Assembly (NCBI RefSeq): GCF_015024225.1
Contig: NZ_JACJGM010000015.1
Span: 94,136-158,135 of the forward strand
Length of the DNA stretch: 64,000 nt
Direction: 5' to 3'
From: Nocardioides lijunqiniae
GTDB taxonomy: Bacteria > Actinomycetota > Actinomycetes > Propionibacteriales > Nocardioidaceae
A program made the position numbers and the translations under genes. A model generated the notes under the pieces. It searched no databases. It saw only the letters and a list, made by a program, of their open reading frames with translations, and had not been told where the DNA came from. This document shows, in pieces, positions 42,130-52,235 of the stretch (position 1 is the stretch's first letter; each line of letters begins with the position of its first letter).

Positions 42130-45100
42130 ATGAACAGCGCTCATTCCGCACGCCCAGGGTCGAGAACGATCCTCCGCGCATTCCTGGCTGTGCTTCTTGC
42201 GGCAGCCGTGCTCCTGGTCGGGCAGACCGCCATGCCGCAGACGGCCCAGGCAGCCGACGGCGACATCGTGAACATCCCCGACCCTGAGCTCAAGCGTTGG
42301 CTGAACTACGGGATCGACCCGACCCGGTCCCCGGGCCGGGACATCACCGAGGCCGACGCCTTGAAGGTGACAGCTCTCTACGCTAGTCCGACCGAGGTCG
42401 ACAAGATGGGCACCGTCAGCGACCTGACCGGGTTGGAGGCGTTCACCAACCTCACGACGCTCTACCTGCCTACCGACTTCAACACCCATCGCGGCTACTT
42501 CAAGGACCTGACGCCGCTGAGCGCGCTGACGCAGCTGCGGACCCTGTCATTGCAGTACACACGAGTCTCGGACGTCTCGCCGCTGTCCACGCTCACCGCC
42601 CTGACCTCGCTCACCCTCAGCAACAACCAGATCGCCGATCTCAGCGGCCTGCCGGTCATGCCGGACGCGAACGATGTGAACCTCAGAGGCAACCGGATCG
42701 TCGACCCCTCGGCGATCGTGGGCAAGATCGACCCGACCAGGGCGACGCGGCTGGATCTCGCCGACAACCGCATCTCCGACGCGTCCCTGCTCGCGCCGAT
42801 CGGCGCTGCGGGTGTGACCTCGGTGGACGTGAGCAGCAACCGGATCGCCGATCTCAGCCCGTTCCAGAGCTGGAGCGTGACGCCGAGGACCTACTCACAG
42901 AACATCTTCGTCGGCTCCTACACCGCGAACCTCACCGTGGCCCTCAAGGCGGCCTCGGCCACTGAGCCCATCGAAGTGAGTCCGGCCGCGGACGGCAACT
43001 ACGACGTGGCCACGGGCACCCTGACAGTGGCAGACCCCACCCGGGAAGAGATCGACGTCTCGCCGTCCTGGAGAGTGCTGTTCTACACCGATCACGAGGC
43101 GGCCGCTGTCGCGGACGCGCCCATCGTCAGCGGCGGCGCGCAGGTCGGCGCCATCCTCACCACCACGGCGGGCTCCTGGTACACGGGCACGCCGACGTTG
43201 AGCTACCAGTGGCTCCGCGACGGTGTGCCGATCGACGGCGCGAGTGGCACCTACACCACCGAGTCCGCGTCGGGCTACGAGCTCACCATGGCCGATCTCG
43301 GCTCGAAGATCTCCGTGCGTCTGCACGCCCAGGGCACCGGCCAGCGCGGCACCTCAGCGCAGAGCGACGTCGTCGCTGCGAGCTGGGAAGCGGACGCCCC
43401 GGCGATCATCAGCGACATCGAGCTCCCCTTCTACGGGGCCTCGCAGTACCGTCAGTCGGCCGTGCTCGGCGACCCGACCAATCCCGGTCTGACCTTGTCG
43501 GTGGGAATGCTTGACGCCGACGGTGATCCGGTCAACCCCTCGCAGCTCGACGTCGCCGTGGCCAGCAGCGCACGCAACGTGATCGACGTCGACGGGATCG
43601 ACATCGCCGGCACCGGAACCAACCGGGCGGTCACGCTGACGCCCAAGACCAAGGGCAACTCGACCCTCACCTTCGCCGTCACCGGCCCCAACGGCAAGAC
43701 CGCGAAGTTCACGCTGCTCTACTACGTCTCCGGTGCGACCACGCCGACGAGCCGCGTGCTGCAGGGCACCGCCGAGGCGTCCACGGCGATCAGCGCCGGG
43801 GACGGGCACCTGTTCGTCTCGGAGGAGGACCGGGGTGGAGCGGTCGGACTGTACGACAGTCGGAAGTCGGGTCTGCCGCTGAGGCTGCTCAGCCTGACGG
43901 GGAACAAGCCGAGCATCGAGTCGTCGGCACGCATCGACGACACGGTGTTCTGGCTCGGCTCCCACAGCAACGTCCCGTCCGGGGGGCTCGATGCCACCCG
44001 GCAGACCGTCGTCCGTACCGAGGTCAGTGGTGTCGGGGCCGACGCCAAGCTGGAGGCGTCCGGCACCCCGTACCGGAACCTGCGAACCGACCTGGTGGCA
44101 TGGGACCAGGCGAACGACAACCGCTTCGGCTTCGCCGCCGGCACCGCCTCCGGCAAGCGGCCGACCGTGCTCGACGGCTTCTCCATCGAGGGCTCCGAGT
44201 TCTCGCCCGATGGCAGCGAGCTCTGGCTCGGCTTCCGGGCGCCGATCGTTCCGGCGGCGCTCGACGGCAAGGCGCTCATCGTCCCGGTGGAGAACATCGC
44301 GGAGCTGACCGATGGCACGGGCGCCACGGCGGAGTTCGGTGAGCCGATCCTGCTCGACCTGGGCGGCCACACGATCCGCGAGATCCGCAAGAACGACCTG
44401 GGCGAGTACCTGATCCTCAGTGCGACCGCGGGCAGCGACTCGCTGAACACCGAGAGCGCTCTCTGGTACTGGAAGGGCGACCCGTCGGTGCGCCCGGCGA
44501 AGCTGACCACCCGGGTTCCCCTCAACGTCGAGCCCGGCTTCAACGTCGCTCCGGGCATCTGGGAGGCCATCGGCGAGCTCCCGGGCAAGCTGGCGCCCGG
44601 CCAGAAGATCGACCTGATGCTCGACCAGGGCGACGACCGGCTCTACGCGAGCGGTATCAACCTGAACAAGGACGACCAGTACGCCAACACCCGGAAGTCA
44701 CGCATCGACAGCTTCGTGCTCGACGGGGCGGTCGACGTGCTCAGCGAGATCGATGGTCCGGACGAGTTCCCGGTGCAGGCAGCGAACACCATCGGTGCGG
44801 CGCAGGAGATCACGGTGACGGCCACCGGCTCGAACCCGCTCGTCGTCGACCGTCTTCGCATCACTGACGAGGACAACGTGTCAGGCGATGAGTTCCTGAT
44901 CAGTCGCGACCAGCTCACGGGGACCACCCTGGAGCCCGGCGAGTCGGCGACTGTCCGGGTCCGCTTCGCCCCGTCGCGCATCAACGCCGAGTCCCACGCC
45001 ACGCTGGTCGTCCAGAGCAACGTGGACGGTCGCGAGAGCACCTTTGCGCTGGTCGGCACCTCCGGTGAGCTGCCGAGCGGCGAGGACGGAGAGGACGGCG

Positions 45101-45720
45101 AGGACGGGGAGGACGGTGAGGACGGCCAGGACGGCAAGTCCGCTACGGCTGTCGATCTCTCGGCCTCGATCAGCGGTACGACGGCACGCTTGACGGCCTC
45201 GGTCACGCCGAATGTGCCGGGGACCGTCGACTTCGTCCGAGGTGGCACGAAGCTCGCCACGGTGACGCCGGTGAACGGCGAAGCGACTGCGTCGGTCACG
45301 CTTGCGAGAGGCTCGCATCGGATCCAGGCGGTGTTCACCCCGAGCGACCCCGAGGCGTTCCTCGCCTCGCACTCCGGGTCGGTCACGATCACCTCGATCG
45401 CGTCCACATCAGTGACGCCGCGGGTGAGCGCGAAGTCGGTCAAGGGCAAGGCACTCTCGATCAGGGTGTCCGCCCCGGGACTGGCCTCGGCCTACCTGAA
45501 CCAGCGGGTGACGGTGAAGGTGACCGGCGTGGGGACCTTCAGGGCCACGCTGGGCAACGGCAACGTGACCCTGAAGCTCAGGGGCAAGAACGCGGCGAAG
45601 CTGAGGAAGGGCCAGAAGGTCACGGTCTCGGTCTCGGTGCCGAGCATCGTCAAGACCGTGGGGTTCACCACCTACACCGTCCGCAAGGCGACGAAGACGG
45701 TCAAGGTGGCCATCCGCTAG
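42130..45720 (+). CDS. Large secreted protein with leucine-rich repeats and Gly-Glu-Asp run
   Basis: A 1,196-residue exported protein. A signal peptide ends near QAAD (residue 43). Residues about 99-247 are internalin-like leucine-rich repeats (LTSLTLSNNQIADLSGL). An Ig-like domain follows (LSYQWLRDGVPI). Residues about 447-976 are shared with the next gene, including AISAGDGHLFVSEED, GGHTIREIRKN and an ASPM/choice-of-anchor-like module ending FALVGTSG. Residues about 982-1004 are five GED triplets then GQD and GKS, collagen-like. A further Ig-like domain and a basic C-terminal domain end the protein. No sorting signal. Codon use is less GC-biased than its surroundings. Function unknown. Confidence 0.78.
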   Translation: MNSAHSARPGSRTILRAFLAVLLAAAVLLVGQTAMPQTAQAADGDIVNIPDPELKRWLNYGIDPTRSPGRDITEADALKVTALYASPTEVDKMGTVSDLTGLEAFTNLTTLYLPTDFNTHRGYFKDLTPLSALTQLRTLSLQYTRVSDVSPLSTLTALTSLTLSNNQIADLSGLPVMPDANDVNLRGNRIVDPSAIVGKIDPTRATRLDLADNRISDASLLAPIGAAGVTSVDVSSNRIADLSPFQSWSVTPRTYSQNIFVGSYTANLTVALKAASATEPIEVSPAADGNYDVATGTLTVADPTREEIDVSPSWRVLFYTDHEAAAVADAPIVSGGAQVGAILTTTAGSWYTGTPTLSYQWLRDGVPIDGASGTYTTESASGYELTMADLGSKISVRLHAQGTGQRGTSAQSDVVAASWEADAPAIISDIELPFYGASQYRQSAVLGDPTNPGLTLSVGMLDADGDPVNPSQLDVAVASSARNVIDVDGIDIAGTGTNRAVTLTPKTKGNSTLTFAVTGPNGKTAKFTLLYYVSGATTPTSRVLQGTAEASTAISAGDGHLFVSEEDRGGAVGLYDSRKSGLPLRLLSLTGNKPSIESSARIDDTVFWLGSHSNVPSGGLDATRQTVVRTEVSGVGADAKLEASGTPYRNLRTDLVAWDQANDNRFGFAAGTASGKRPTVLDGFSIEGSEFSPDGSELWLGFRAPIVPAALDGKALIVPVENIAELTDGTGATAEFGEPILLDLGGHTIREIRKNDLGEYLILSATAGSDSLNTESALWYWKGDPSVRPAKLTTRVPLNVEPGFNVAPGIWEAIGELPGKLAPGQKIDLMLDQGDDRLYASGINLNKDDQYANTRKSRIDSFVLDGAVDVLSEIDGPDEFPVQAANTIGAAQEITVTATGSNPLVVDRLRITDEDNVSGDEFLISRDQLTGTTLEPGESATVRVRFAPSRINAESHATLVVQSNVDGRESTFALVGTSGELPSGEDGEDGEDGEDGEDGQDGKSATAVDLSASISGTTARLTASVTPNVPGTVDFVRGGTKLATVTPVNGEATASVTLARGSHRIQAVFTPSDPEAFLASHSGSVTITSIASTSVTPRVSAKSVKGKALSIRVSAPGLASAYLNQRVTVKVTGVGTFRATLGNGNVTLKLRGKNAAKLRKGQKVTVSVSVPSIVKTVGFTTYTVRKATKTVKVAIR

Positions 45721-45735
45721 CTCAGCACCTGCTCC

Positions 45736-45769
45736 CGAAGGGGCGCAGGTCCAGACCTGCGCCCCTTCG
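45736..45769 (+). terminator. Strong hairpin terminator between two paralogous genes
   Basis: A perfect 15-bp stem (CGAAGGGGCGCAGGT and its complement) with a CCAG loop follows the first exported paralogue by 15 nt. The downstream run is pyrimidine-rich (TCCTCCCCCC) rather than U-rich, as is common in high-GC genomes. It would separate expression of the two paralogues. Confidence 0.8.
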
Positions 45770-45796
45770 TCCTCCCCCCACTGAACGGAAACACCC

Positions 45797-48604
45797 ATGC
45801 ACTCTTCGTCCACGTCCTCACCACTCACGCAGAAGCGGCGGCCGCGACCTGCGGCCCGTGTCGGTCACGGCCTGACCGGCGCTCTCGGCATCGCCTTGGC
45901 CGCATCCGTGCTCCACGTCCCCGATGCTGCCGCTGCGGCCGACGAGGAAGCGCGGCTGCCCGTCATCCTCGCGCAGTTCCCGCAGCCGGCGGGTGCCTCC
46001 GTCGACAGCTCCCACGCCATGTCGGGAGTGGTCGATGATCCGACCAACCCCGGGCTCGATCTGTTCGTCTCCCAGGTGGGCGCTGACGGAGCGACGCCGG
46101 TGAACCCAGATCAGCTCGTCGTCACGGCTGAGGTCGAGGCGAAGGGCGCACGCTACCCGGCGTTCACCGCACGGGAGCAGGTGTCGGTCAGCGGCGCCGG
46201 CAGCACCCGGCACGCCAGCTTCGACCCGGCTCAGCTGGGCAACTCGACGGTGGTGTTCACCGTCACCGGTGCCGGCGGCAAGACGGCCTCGTACTCGCTG
46301 GACTACTACGCCTCGGAGCAGGCGACGCCGACGAGTCGCTTCCTGCTGACCTCCAGCGACGCCTCGACATCGATCGCCGCGGGTGACGGGCACCTCTTCG
46401 TGGCAGACGACGAGCACGAGCTGATCCGCCTGTACGACCCCGAGACCACTGGCGTGCCGGTCGCTGAGTTCTCCGCGGGAGCGGAAATCGGTGGCGAGGT
46501 CGACTACGAGTCCTCCGCGCGCACGGGCAACCTGGTGTTCTGGCTCGGCTCGCTCGGCAACAGCCGCAAGGGGGAGGTCGAGCCCAGTCGTCACCAGGTC
46601 CTCCAGACCCGGATCAGCGGCAGCGGGGCCAACGCGAGGCTGACGCCGGTCGGCATGTACGCGAACCTGCGCAAGGACCTCGTCGACTGGGACCAGGCCA
46701 ACGGCGACCGCTACGGTTTCGGCGCGGGCACAGCAGTGGGGAAGACCCCCAACGGGCCCGACGCGTTCAACGCCGAGGCGGCCGAGTTCGCCCCCAACGG
46801 AACCACCCTCTACCTCGGGTTCCGCACACCGCTCGTCGGCGGCAAGGCCGGGGGCGACGCGCTCATCGTCCCGGTGACGAACATCGTCCAGCTGACCGGC
46901 GGCTCCGCCACGAAGGCGAAGTTCGGCCCGCCGATCGAGCTCGACCTCGGCGGTCACAGCATCCGCGAGATCCGTAAGAACAAGGCCAACGAGTACCTGA
47001 TCCTGTCCGCGGACACGACGGTCAACGACGCCTTCCCCGTGACCGAGGCACAGCGTCAGAAGCTCTGGTACTGGAACGGAGACCCGAAGTCGGCGCCGCA
47101 GCAGCTCTCGACCGAGCTGCCGCAGGAGCTGAACCCCACTGGCGCGTCCGTCGGCCAGTGGGAGGGCATCGGAGAGGTCCCGGACAACCTGGCCGCCGGC
47201 CAGCAGATCCGGCTTCTCATGGATCAGGGCTACGTCGCGCTGTACCAGCCCAGCTACCAGGACGAATGGGTGGAGCGCTATCCCGTCTACACCGACTTCC
47301 AGGCGGCGTTCCTGGAAGGCCAGCAGAAGGACATCCTGCAGTCCCGGTTGCGCAAGTCGCGCACCGACCTGGTGACCCTGCCAGGAGGTCTCGGCGTCAG
47401 CGCCGAGGCGAGTGGACCGCTCGTCTTCGCGGAGCAGAAGCCGGGCGCGACCTCCGAGCCCCAGCAGGTGACCCTCGTGAACACGGGGACGAAGCCGCTG
47501 GCTGTCGGTGACATCGCGGTGACCGACACAGATGGCGTCGCCGCGAACGATTTCGAGATCGATGAGACGACCGCAGGCAACACCACCGTTGCCGTCGGTC
47601 AGAGCTACACGGTGGTGGTGCGCTTCGTCCCGAAGCGGCCCATGACCACCTCCTCGGCTGAGCTCGTCATCGCGAGCAACGTCGACGGTGGTCACACCCG
47701 CGTCGCGCTGACCGGCAGCTCCTCGGTGGCGCAGTTCGTCCAGACGCCGTCACCGGTGGTCGACACAGCCTCGCCGAAGGTCGGTGACCGCCTGACCGCG
47801 AGCGTCCCCGACTGGACGCCGGCAGCGGAGTTCACCTATGAGTGGCTGCGTGCCGGCCAGCCGATCGCGGGCGCGACCGACGTCTCCTACCTGGCGCGCG
47901 TCGAGGACATCGGTCATCGACTCGCGGTGCGGGTCACGGGGACCGCGGACCGCTATGCGCCCACCCCGGCGGTCTCCGAGATGACCGAGGCGGTGGCTGC
48001 GAACCCGGTCGCGACGTCGACGACGCTGCGGGTCTCCGGCTCCGGGACGAAGCGCACGCTCGCCGCTACCGTCACGGAGGGCTTCCCCGGCAAGATCAGC
48101 TTCATGGCCGGAGGAAGGACACTGGCTGTGGCCGACGTGGATCCGGTGACCGGCACTGCCACCTCGGCCATGGTGTTCACTCCTGGCTCCAGCCCCTCGC
48201 TGACAGCGGTGTTCACTCCGCAGGACACTCGGCTGGCATCCGGATCCACGTCGGCAGCCGTGAGGGTGCCGATCGCGAAGACCATGAAGGCAGCCACGGC
48301 AACAGTCGCGGTCAAGGCCGTCAAGGGCAAGAAGCTGACTGTCTCCTTGTCGGTCCCGGGAGTCTCGAAGCAGCTGCTCGACACGAGGCTCAAGGTCGTG
48401 ATCGCCGGGCTCGAGGGGGTGAGGTCGACCAGGACGATCACGATCAGGAACGGACGGCCGGTGTCGTTCGCGCTGGGCAGCAAGGCAAAGGTTGGCGCCC
48501 GGGCTCGCGTCACCGTCACCCTTCCCGCCTCGACCTTCTCCTCCTCCACGACGACCTACACGGTGAAGCAGAGGGTGAAGAAGACCTCCGTCCGGGTCAA
48601 GTAG
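45797..48604 (+). CDS. Large secreted paralogue of the upstream protein, without LRRs
   Basis: A 935-residue exported protein with an Ala-rich signal sequence ending near residue 48. Residues about 80-640 align with the central part of the upstream protein: DPTNPGLDLFVSQVGADG, IAAGDGHLFVADDEHE, GGHSIREIRKNKANEYL, MDQGYVALY and a choice-of-anchor-like module (VRFVPKRPMTTSSAELV). Ig-like domains (FTYEWLRAGQPIAGA) and a basic C-terminal domain close it. It lacks the LRR and GED segments. Conserved GDGHLF/GGH-IREIRKN blocks suggest a propeller-like core. Function unknown. Confidence 0.77.
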   Translation: MHSSSTSSPLTQKRRPRPAARVGHGLTGALGIALAASVLHVPDAAAAADEEARLPVILAQFPQPAGASVDSSHAMSGVVDDPTNPGLDLFVSQVGADGATPVNPDQLVVTAEVEAKGARYPAFTAREQVSVSGAGSTRHASFDPAQLGNSTVVFTVTGAGGKTASYSLDYYASEQATPTSRFLLTSSDASTSIAAGDGHLFVADDEHELIRLYDPETTGVPVAEFSAGAEIGGEVDYESSARTGNLVFWLGSLGNSRKGEVEPSRHQVLQTRISGSGANARLTPVGMYANLRKDLVDWDQANGDRYGFGAGTAVGKTPNGPDAFNAEAAEFAPNGTTLYLGFRTPLVGGKAGGDALIVPVTNIVQLTGGSATKAKFGPPIELDLGGHSIREIRKNKANEYLILSADTTVNDAFPVTEAQRQKLWYWNGDPKSAPQQLSTELPQELNPTGASVGQWEGIGEVPDNLAAGQQIRLLMDQGYVALYQPSYQDEWVERYPVYTDFQAAFLEGQQKDILQSRLRKSRTDLVTLPGGLGVSAEASGPLVFAEQKPGATSEPQQVTLVNTGTKPLAVGDIAVTDTDGVAANDFEIDETTAGNTTVAVGQSYTVVVRFVPKRPMTTSSAELVIASNVDGGHTRVALTGSSSVAQFVQTPSPVVDTASPKVGDRLTASVPDWTPAAEFTYEWLRAGQPIAGATDVSYLARVEDIGHRLAVRVTGTADRYAPTPAVSEMTEAVAANPVATSTTLRVSGSGTKRTLAATVTEGFPGKISFMAGGRTLAVADVDPVTGTATSAMVFTPGSSPSLTAVFTPQDTRLASGSTSAAVRVPIAKTMKAATATVAVKAVKGKKLTVSLSVPGVSKQLLDTRLKVVIAGLEGVRSTRTITIRNGRPVSFALGSKAKVGARARVTVTLPASTFSSSTTTYTVKQRVKKTSVRVK

Positions 48605-48635
48605 GCCGTAGGCGCCACCGCACGACGACCAAGAG

Positions 48636-49589
48636 CTAGGCCGATCCCCGTGCTCGGGCGAACGTGCCTGCCACCCGAGCGACGGTCTCGACCAGCTCGT
48701 CGGGCGACTCGACGGTGAACTCGGCGCCGAGCTGGGCGAGCACCATCACCGGCCAGTGCAGGTCGTCGACACTCATCGTCAGCACGCACCCGCCGTCGTA
48801 CGGCGTGACCTCGCCCCAGCGGCCGACGGCGCGCGCGACCTGCCCGGCATCGGCCGCGACGCGGACCCGGACGTCGTAGCGCTGCGGGATCTGACGGATC
48901 CCGGCCTGCACGAACGCCAGGGCGTCCCCGCCGGGCAGATCACGGGGCCGGTAGCGCTGGCCGCTCGCGCGGGGCGCCGCGACCCGGTCGACGCGGAACG
49001 ACCGCCAGTCCCGGCGGTCGCGGTCGTAGGCGACGAGGTACCAGCGGCGACCGAGCGAGACCAGCCGGTGCGGCTCCACCCATCGCTCGGTGGGCTCGGC
49101 GCCGCGCGCGGTGTAGGTCAGGTGGAGCGGCTCGTCGTCGCGGCAGGCCTGGGCCAGCGTCGTCAGGATCACCGGGTCGACGCCGGGGCGGGCGTCCCAG
49201 ACCAGGTTGTCGGTCTGCGAGCGCAAGGCGTCGATCTGACGGCGCAGCCGCGGCGGCATCAGCGCGATGACCTTGGTCAGCGCCTGCACCGAGGTCTCGG
49301 CGATGCCCGACACCGAGCCGTTGGCCGCCTGCTGCAGGCCGACGGCGATCGCCACCGCCTCCTCGTCCTCGAGCAGCAGCGGCGGCAGGGACCCACCCGC
49401 GCGCAGCTGGTAGCCGCCGGCGACGCCGCGCACCGCGTCGACGGCGTAGCCCAGCTCGCGCAGGCGCTCGATGTCGCGCCGCAGGGTGCGGGCGCTGACC
49501 TCGAGCCGGGTGGCCAGCTCGCCGCCGGGCCAGTAGCGGTGCGTCTGCAGGAGGGAGAGCAGACGCAGCATCCGGGCGCTGGTGGACAT
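48636..49589 (-). CDS. WYL-domain helix-turn-helix regulator
   Basis: A 317-residue YafY-type regulator. The N-terminal HTH reads LATRLEVSARTLRRDIERLR, and the WYL domain carries RWYLVAYDRDRRDWRSFRVDR. It is divergent from the ABC exporter operon with 62 nt between starts and is the natural candidate to control it. Confidence 0.9.
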   Translation of the reverse strand: MSTSARMLRLLSLLQTHRYWPGGELATRLEVSARTLRRDIERLRELGYAVDAVRGVAGGYQLRAGGSLPPLLLEDEEAVAIAVGLQQAANGSVSGIAETSVQALTKVIALMPPRLRRQIDALRSQTDNLVWDARPGVDPVILTTLAQACRDDEPLHLTYTARGAEPTERWVEPHRLVSLGRRWYLVAYDRDRRDWRSFRVDRVAAPRASGQRYRPRDLPGGDALAFVQAGIRQIPQRYDVRVRVAADAGQVARAVGRWGEVTPYDGGCVLTMSVDDLHWPVMVLAQLGAEFTVESPDELVETVARVAGTFARARGSA

Positions 49590-49651
49590 GACCTCACAGT
49601 AGATCCGATTGCGGCCGGAAACTGACCTGATGCCTTCCTAGCGTCGTCCTC

Positions 49652-50665
49652 ATGACCACTTCCACCACCCCCGTGATCCGGACGCGAGGCCTCACCCGCC
49701 ACTTCACGCGTCACCACCAGACCGTCGAGGCCGTGCGCGGCCTCGACCTCGAGGTCGCCGACGGCGAGCTCGTCGCCTTCCTCGGCCCCAACGGCGCCGG
49801 CAAGTCCACCACCCTGCGGATGCTGACCACCCTGATCCCCCCGACGTCCGGGACCGCCGAGGTCGCCGGGCACGACGTCGTGCGCGAGCACCGCGCCGTG
49901 CGCCGCTCGATCGGGTACGTCGGTCAGGGCAACGCCGCGGGTCACCAGCAGCGCGGCCGCGACGAGGTCGTGAGCCAGGCACGGTCGTTCGGCATGGGCC
50001 GCTCGGCCGCCCGGGCTCGCGCCGACGAGCTGCTCGACGCCTTCGACCTGACCGAGCACGCGATGCGCCCGGTCTCGACGCTCTCCGGCGGGCAGCGCCG
50101 GCGCCTGGACGTCGCCATCGGCCTGGTCCACGCGCCGCGGCTGATGTTCCTCGACGAGCCGTCCACCGGCCTCGACCCGCAGAACCGGGTCAACCTGCAG
50201 GAGCAGGTGCGGCGGCTCAACCGCGAGGTCGGCACGACGATCGTCATGACGACCCACTACCTCGAGGAGGCCGACGCGATCGCCGACCGGGTGATCGTGA
50301 TCGACCACGGCCTCGTCATCGCCGACGACACCGCCTCGCGGCTGAAGTCCGCGCTCGGCGACCTGGTGTCGCTGGGCTTCGGCTCGACGGCCGACGCCGC
50401 GGCGGCCGCGGCCCGGGCCGAGCGGGTCGAGGGGGCCTCGGTCGACCTGCGCGGCGCCGACCTCGTGGTCCGCGTCGCCCACGGACGCGACCTCGCGCCG
50501 GGCCTGGTCGCCGACCTGGCCGCCGCGGGCACGCCCGCGACCCGCATGGAGGTCTCCGGGCCGACCCTCGACGACGTCTTCCTCGACCTCACCGGCCGCA
50601 GCCTGCGCGAGACCGACACCACCACCGCCATCCCCACCGCCACCACCGAAGGAGCAGCAGCATGA
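49652..50665 (+). CDS. ABC-2 type exporter, ATP-binding subunit (DrrA-like)
   Basis: A 337-residue ATPase with Walker A GPNGAGKSTT, signature LSGGQRRRLDVAIG, Walker B LMFLDEPSTGLDP and the switch His in MTTHYLEEAD. The extended C-terminal part resembles daunorubicin-resistance DrrA proteins. It overlaps the permease gene by 4 nt (ATGA). The complex would export a hydrophobic drug or lipid across the membrane. Confidence 0.92.
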   Translation: MTTSTTPVIRTRGLTRHFTRHHQTVEAVRGLDLEVADGELVAFLGPNGAGKSTTLRMLTTLIPPTSGTAEVAGHDVVREHRAVRRSIGYVGQGNAAGHQQRGRDEVVSQARSFGMGRSAARARADELLDAFDLTEHAMRPVSTLSGGQRRRLDVAIGLVHAPRLMFLDEPSTGLDPQNRVNLQEQVRRLNREVGTTIVMTTHYLEEADAIADRVIVIDHGLVIADDTASRLKSALGDLVSLGFGSTADAAAAAARAERVEGASVDLRGADLVVRVAHGRDLAPGLVADLAAAGTPATRMEVSGPTLDDVFLDLTGRSLRETDTTTAIPTATTEGAAA

Positions 50666-51465
50666 CCACCCTCACCGAGACGGTCACCGTCCGCCGCGCC
50701 GACGCCGAGGAGCCCGCTCCTCCCGGCTTCCTCGGCGACACCTGGAACGTCATGGTCCGCGAGCTCAAGCCGGTCTTCCGGGAGCCGGCCTCCGTGCTGT
50801 TCGCGATGGTCCAGCCGCTGGTCTTCCTCGGCCTCTTCGCGCCGCTGCTGCCCGACGTCGGGACCGGCTCGGCGCTGCAGTGGTTCGTGCCCGGCATCGT
50901 CGCGATGACTGCACTGATGGGCGCGAGCTTCACCGGCGCCAACCTGATGCAGGAGATCAGCAGCGGCTCCCACGAGCGGCTGCTCGTCTCGCCGCTGAGC
51001 CGCTCGTCGCTGCTGGTCGGCCGGGCGCTGAAGGAGGTCGTGCCGATGCTGATGCAGACCGTGATCATCGTGGCCGTCGTGACGCCGTTCAGCTTCGAGC
51101 TGCACCCGCTCGGCATCCTGGTCGGCGCCGCCGTCCTGTCGCTGTTCAGCATCGGCATCGGCGCGCTGTCGTTCGCCCTCGCGCTGGCCGCGAAGGACCA
51201 GGACTGGATGTTCTGGACGGTCCAGCAGACGGTGATCTTCCCGCTGCTGCTGCTCGCCGGCGTGCTGCTCCCGCTCGAGGGGGCCCCGGGCTGGCTGCGG
51301 GTCGCCTCGGACCTCAACCCGCTGACGTACGTCGTCGACGCCGAGCGCGCCCTCTTCGCCGGGGACTTCGCGGCCGACACGGTCGGCTACGGCCTCCTCG
51401 CCGCCGCCCTCACCGCCGCCCTCGGGCTGGTCGTCGGCCTCCGGGCGATGCGCGCCTCCAGCTGA
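50662..51465 (+). CDS. ABC-2 type exporter, permease subunit
   Basis: A 267-residue membrane protein with about six hydrophobic segments. It begins MTTLTETVTVRRADAEEPAP, and contains FREPASVLFAMVQPLVFLGL and GAPGWLRVASDLNPLTYVVD, typical of the ABC2 membrane family. It is translationally coupled to the ATPase gene. Confidence 0.9.
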   Translation: MTTLTETVTVRRADAEEPAPPGFLGDTWNVMVRELKPVFREPASVLFAMVQPLVFLGLFAPLLPDVGTGSALQWFVPGIVAMTALMGASFTGANLMQEISSGSHERLLVSPLSRSSLLVGRALKEVVPMLMQTVIIVAVVTPFSFELHPLGILVGAAVLSLFSIGIGALSFALALAAKDQDWMFWTVQQTVIFPLLLLAGVLLPLEGAPGWLRVASDLNPLTYVVDAERALFAGDFAADTVGYGLLAAALTAALGLVVGLRAMRASS

Positions 51466-51501
51466 CCCGTCGTCCCGCCCCCGGCGTCTAGGCTGCGTCC
51501 C

Positions 51502-52218
51502 GTGACCCGGGACCTGCACGAGCCGCTGGAGGCGGGGCCGGTCCGGGCGACCGTGACCCGGCTGCAGGACCGGATCGCGGCGCGGTTCCCCGAGCGGGGG
51601 CTGCGCAAGGTCGCCGGCGACCTCCTGCTGATCATCGACGAGGTCGAGTCGGGGGCCGGCGAGGCCCAGGGCCGGATCCGGACCGCGCGGCTGGCCTCGC
51701 GGGCGCTGATGGGGCTGATCCTGGCCGGCACCGTGGTCGCGCTCGTGCTCGCGGTGCGCGACACCCTGCGCTTCGACGGCGTCTTCAGCAGCTCGCTCGA
51801 GGTGCTGCCGCTGATCGAGACGGTCATCAACGACCTGGTCTTCGCCGGGATCGCGGTGTTCTTCCTGTGGAGCTTCCCCGAGCGCCTGCAGCGCGGGCGC
51901 ACCCTGGCCCTGCTCCACCAGCTGCGCTCGACCGCGCACATCATCGACATGCACCAGCTCACCAAGGACCCCGAGCAGCTGCGGCCGTCGTTCGTCCCGA
52001 CGCCGGTCAGCCAGCCGGCCGACATGACGCGCGACGAGATGGAGCGCTACCTCGACTACTGCTCCGAGCTCCTCAGCCTGGTGGGGAAGACCGCCGCGCT
52101 GTGTGCCGAGGAGTCGCGCGACGCGGTGGTGCTCGACACGGTCAACTCGATCGAGGACCTCACCACCGGGATGTCGCGCAAGATCTGGCAGAAGATCTCG
52201 ACGCTGCCGCCGCTCTGA
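51502..52218 (+). CDS. Hypothetical two-helix membrane protein
   Basis: A 238-residue protein (GTG start) of no family I recognise. An N-terminal soluble part is followed by two hydrophobic segments (about residues 70-90 and 106-124). A helical cytoplasmic C-terminal half with ERYLDYCSELLSLVGKTAAL and TTGMSRKIWQKIS follows. It begins 36 nt after the ABC permease and may share its transcript. The C-terminal half is probably a coiled or helical bundle. Confidence 0.65.
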   Translation: MTRDLHEPLEAGPVRATVTRLQDRIAARFPERGLRKVAGDLLLIIDEVESGAGEAQGRIRTARLASRALMGLILAGTVVALVLAVRDTLRFDGVFSSSLEVLPLIETVINDLVFAGIAVFFLWSFPERLQRGRTLALLHQLRSTAHIIDMHQLTKDPEQLRPSFVPTPVSQPADMTRDEMERYLDYCSELLSLVGKTAALCAEESRDAVVLDTVNSIEDLTTGMSRKIWQKISTLPPL

Positions 52219-52235
52219 GCCTTGCAGGAGGGGCG

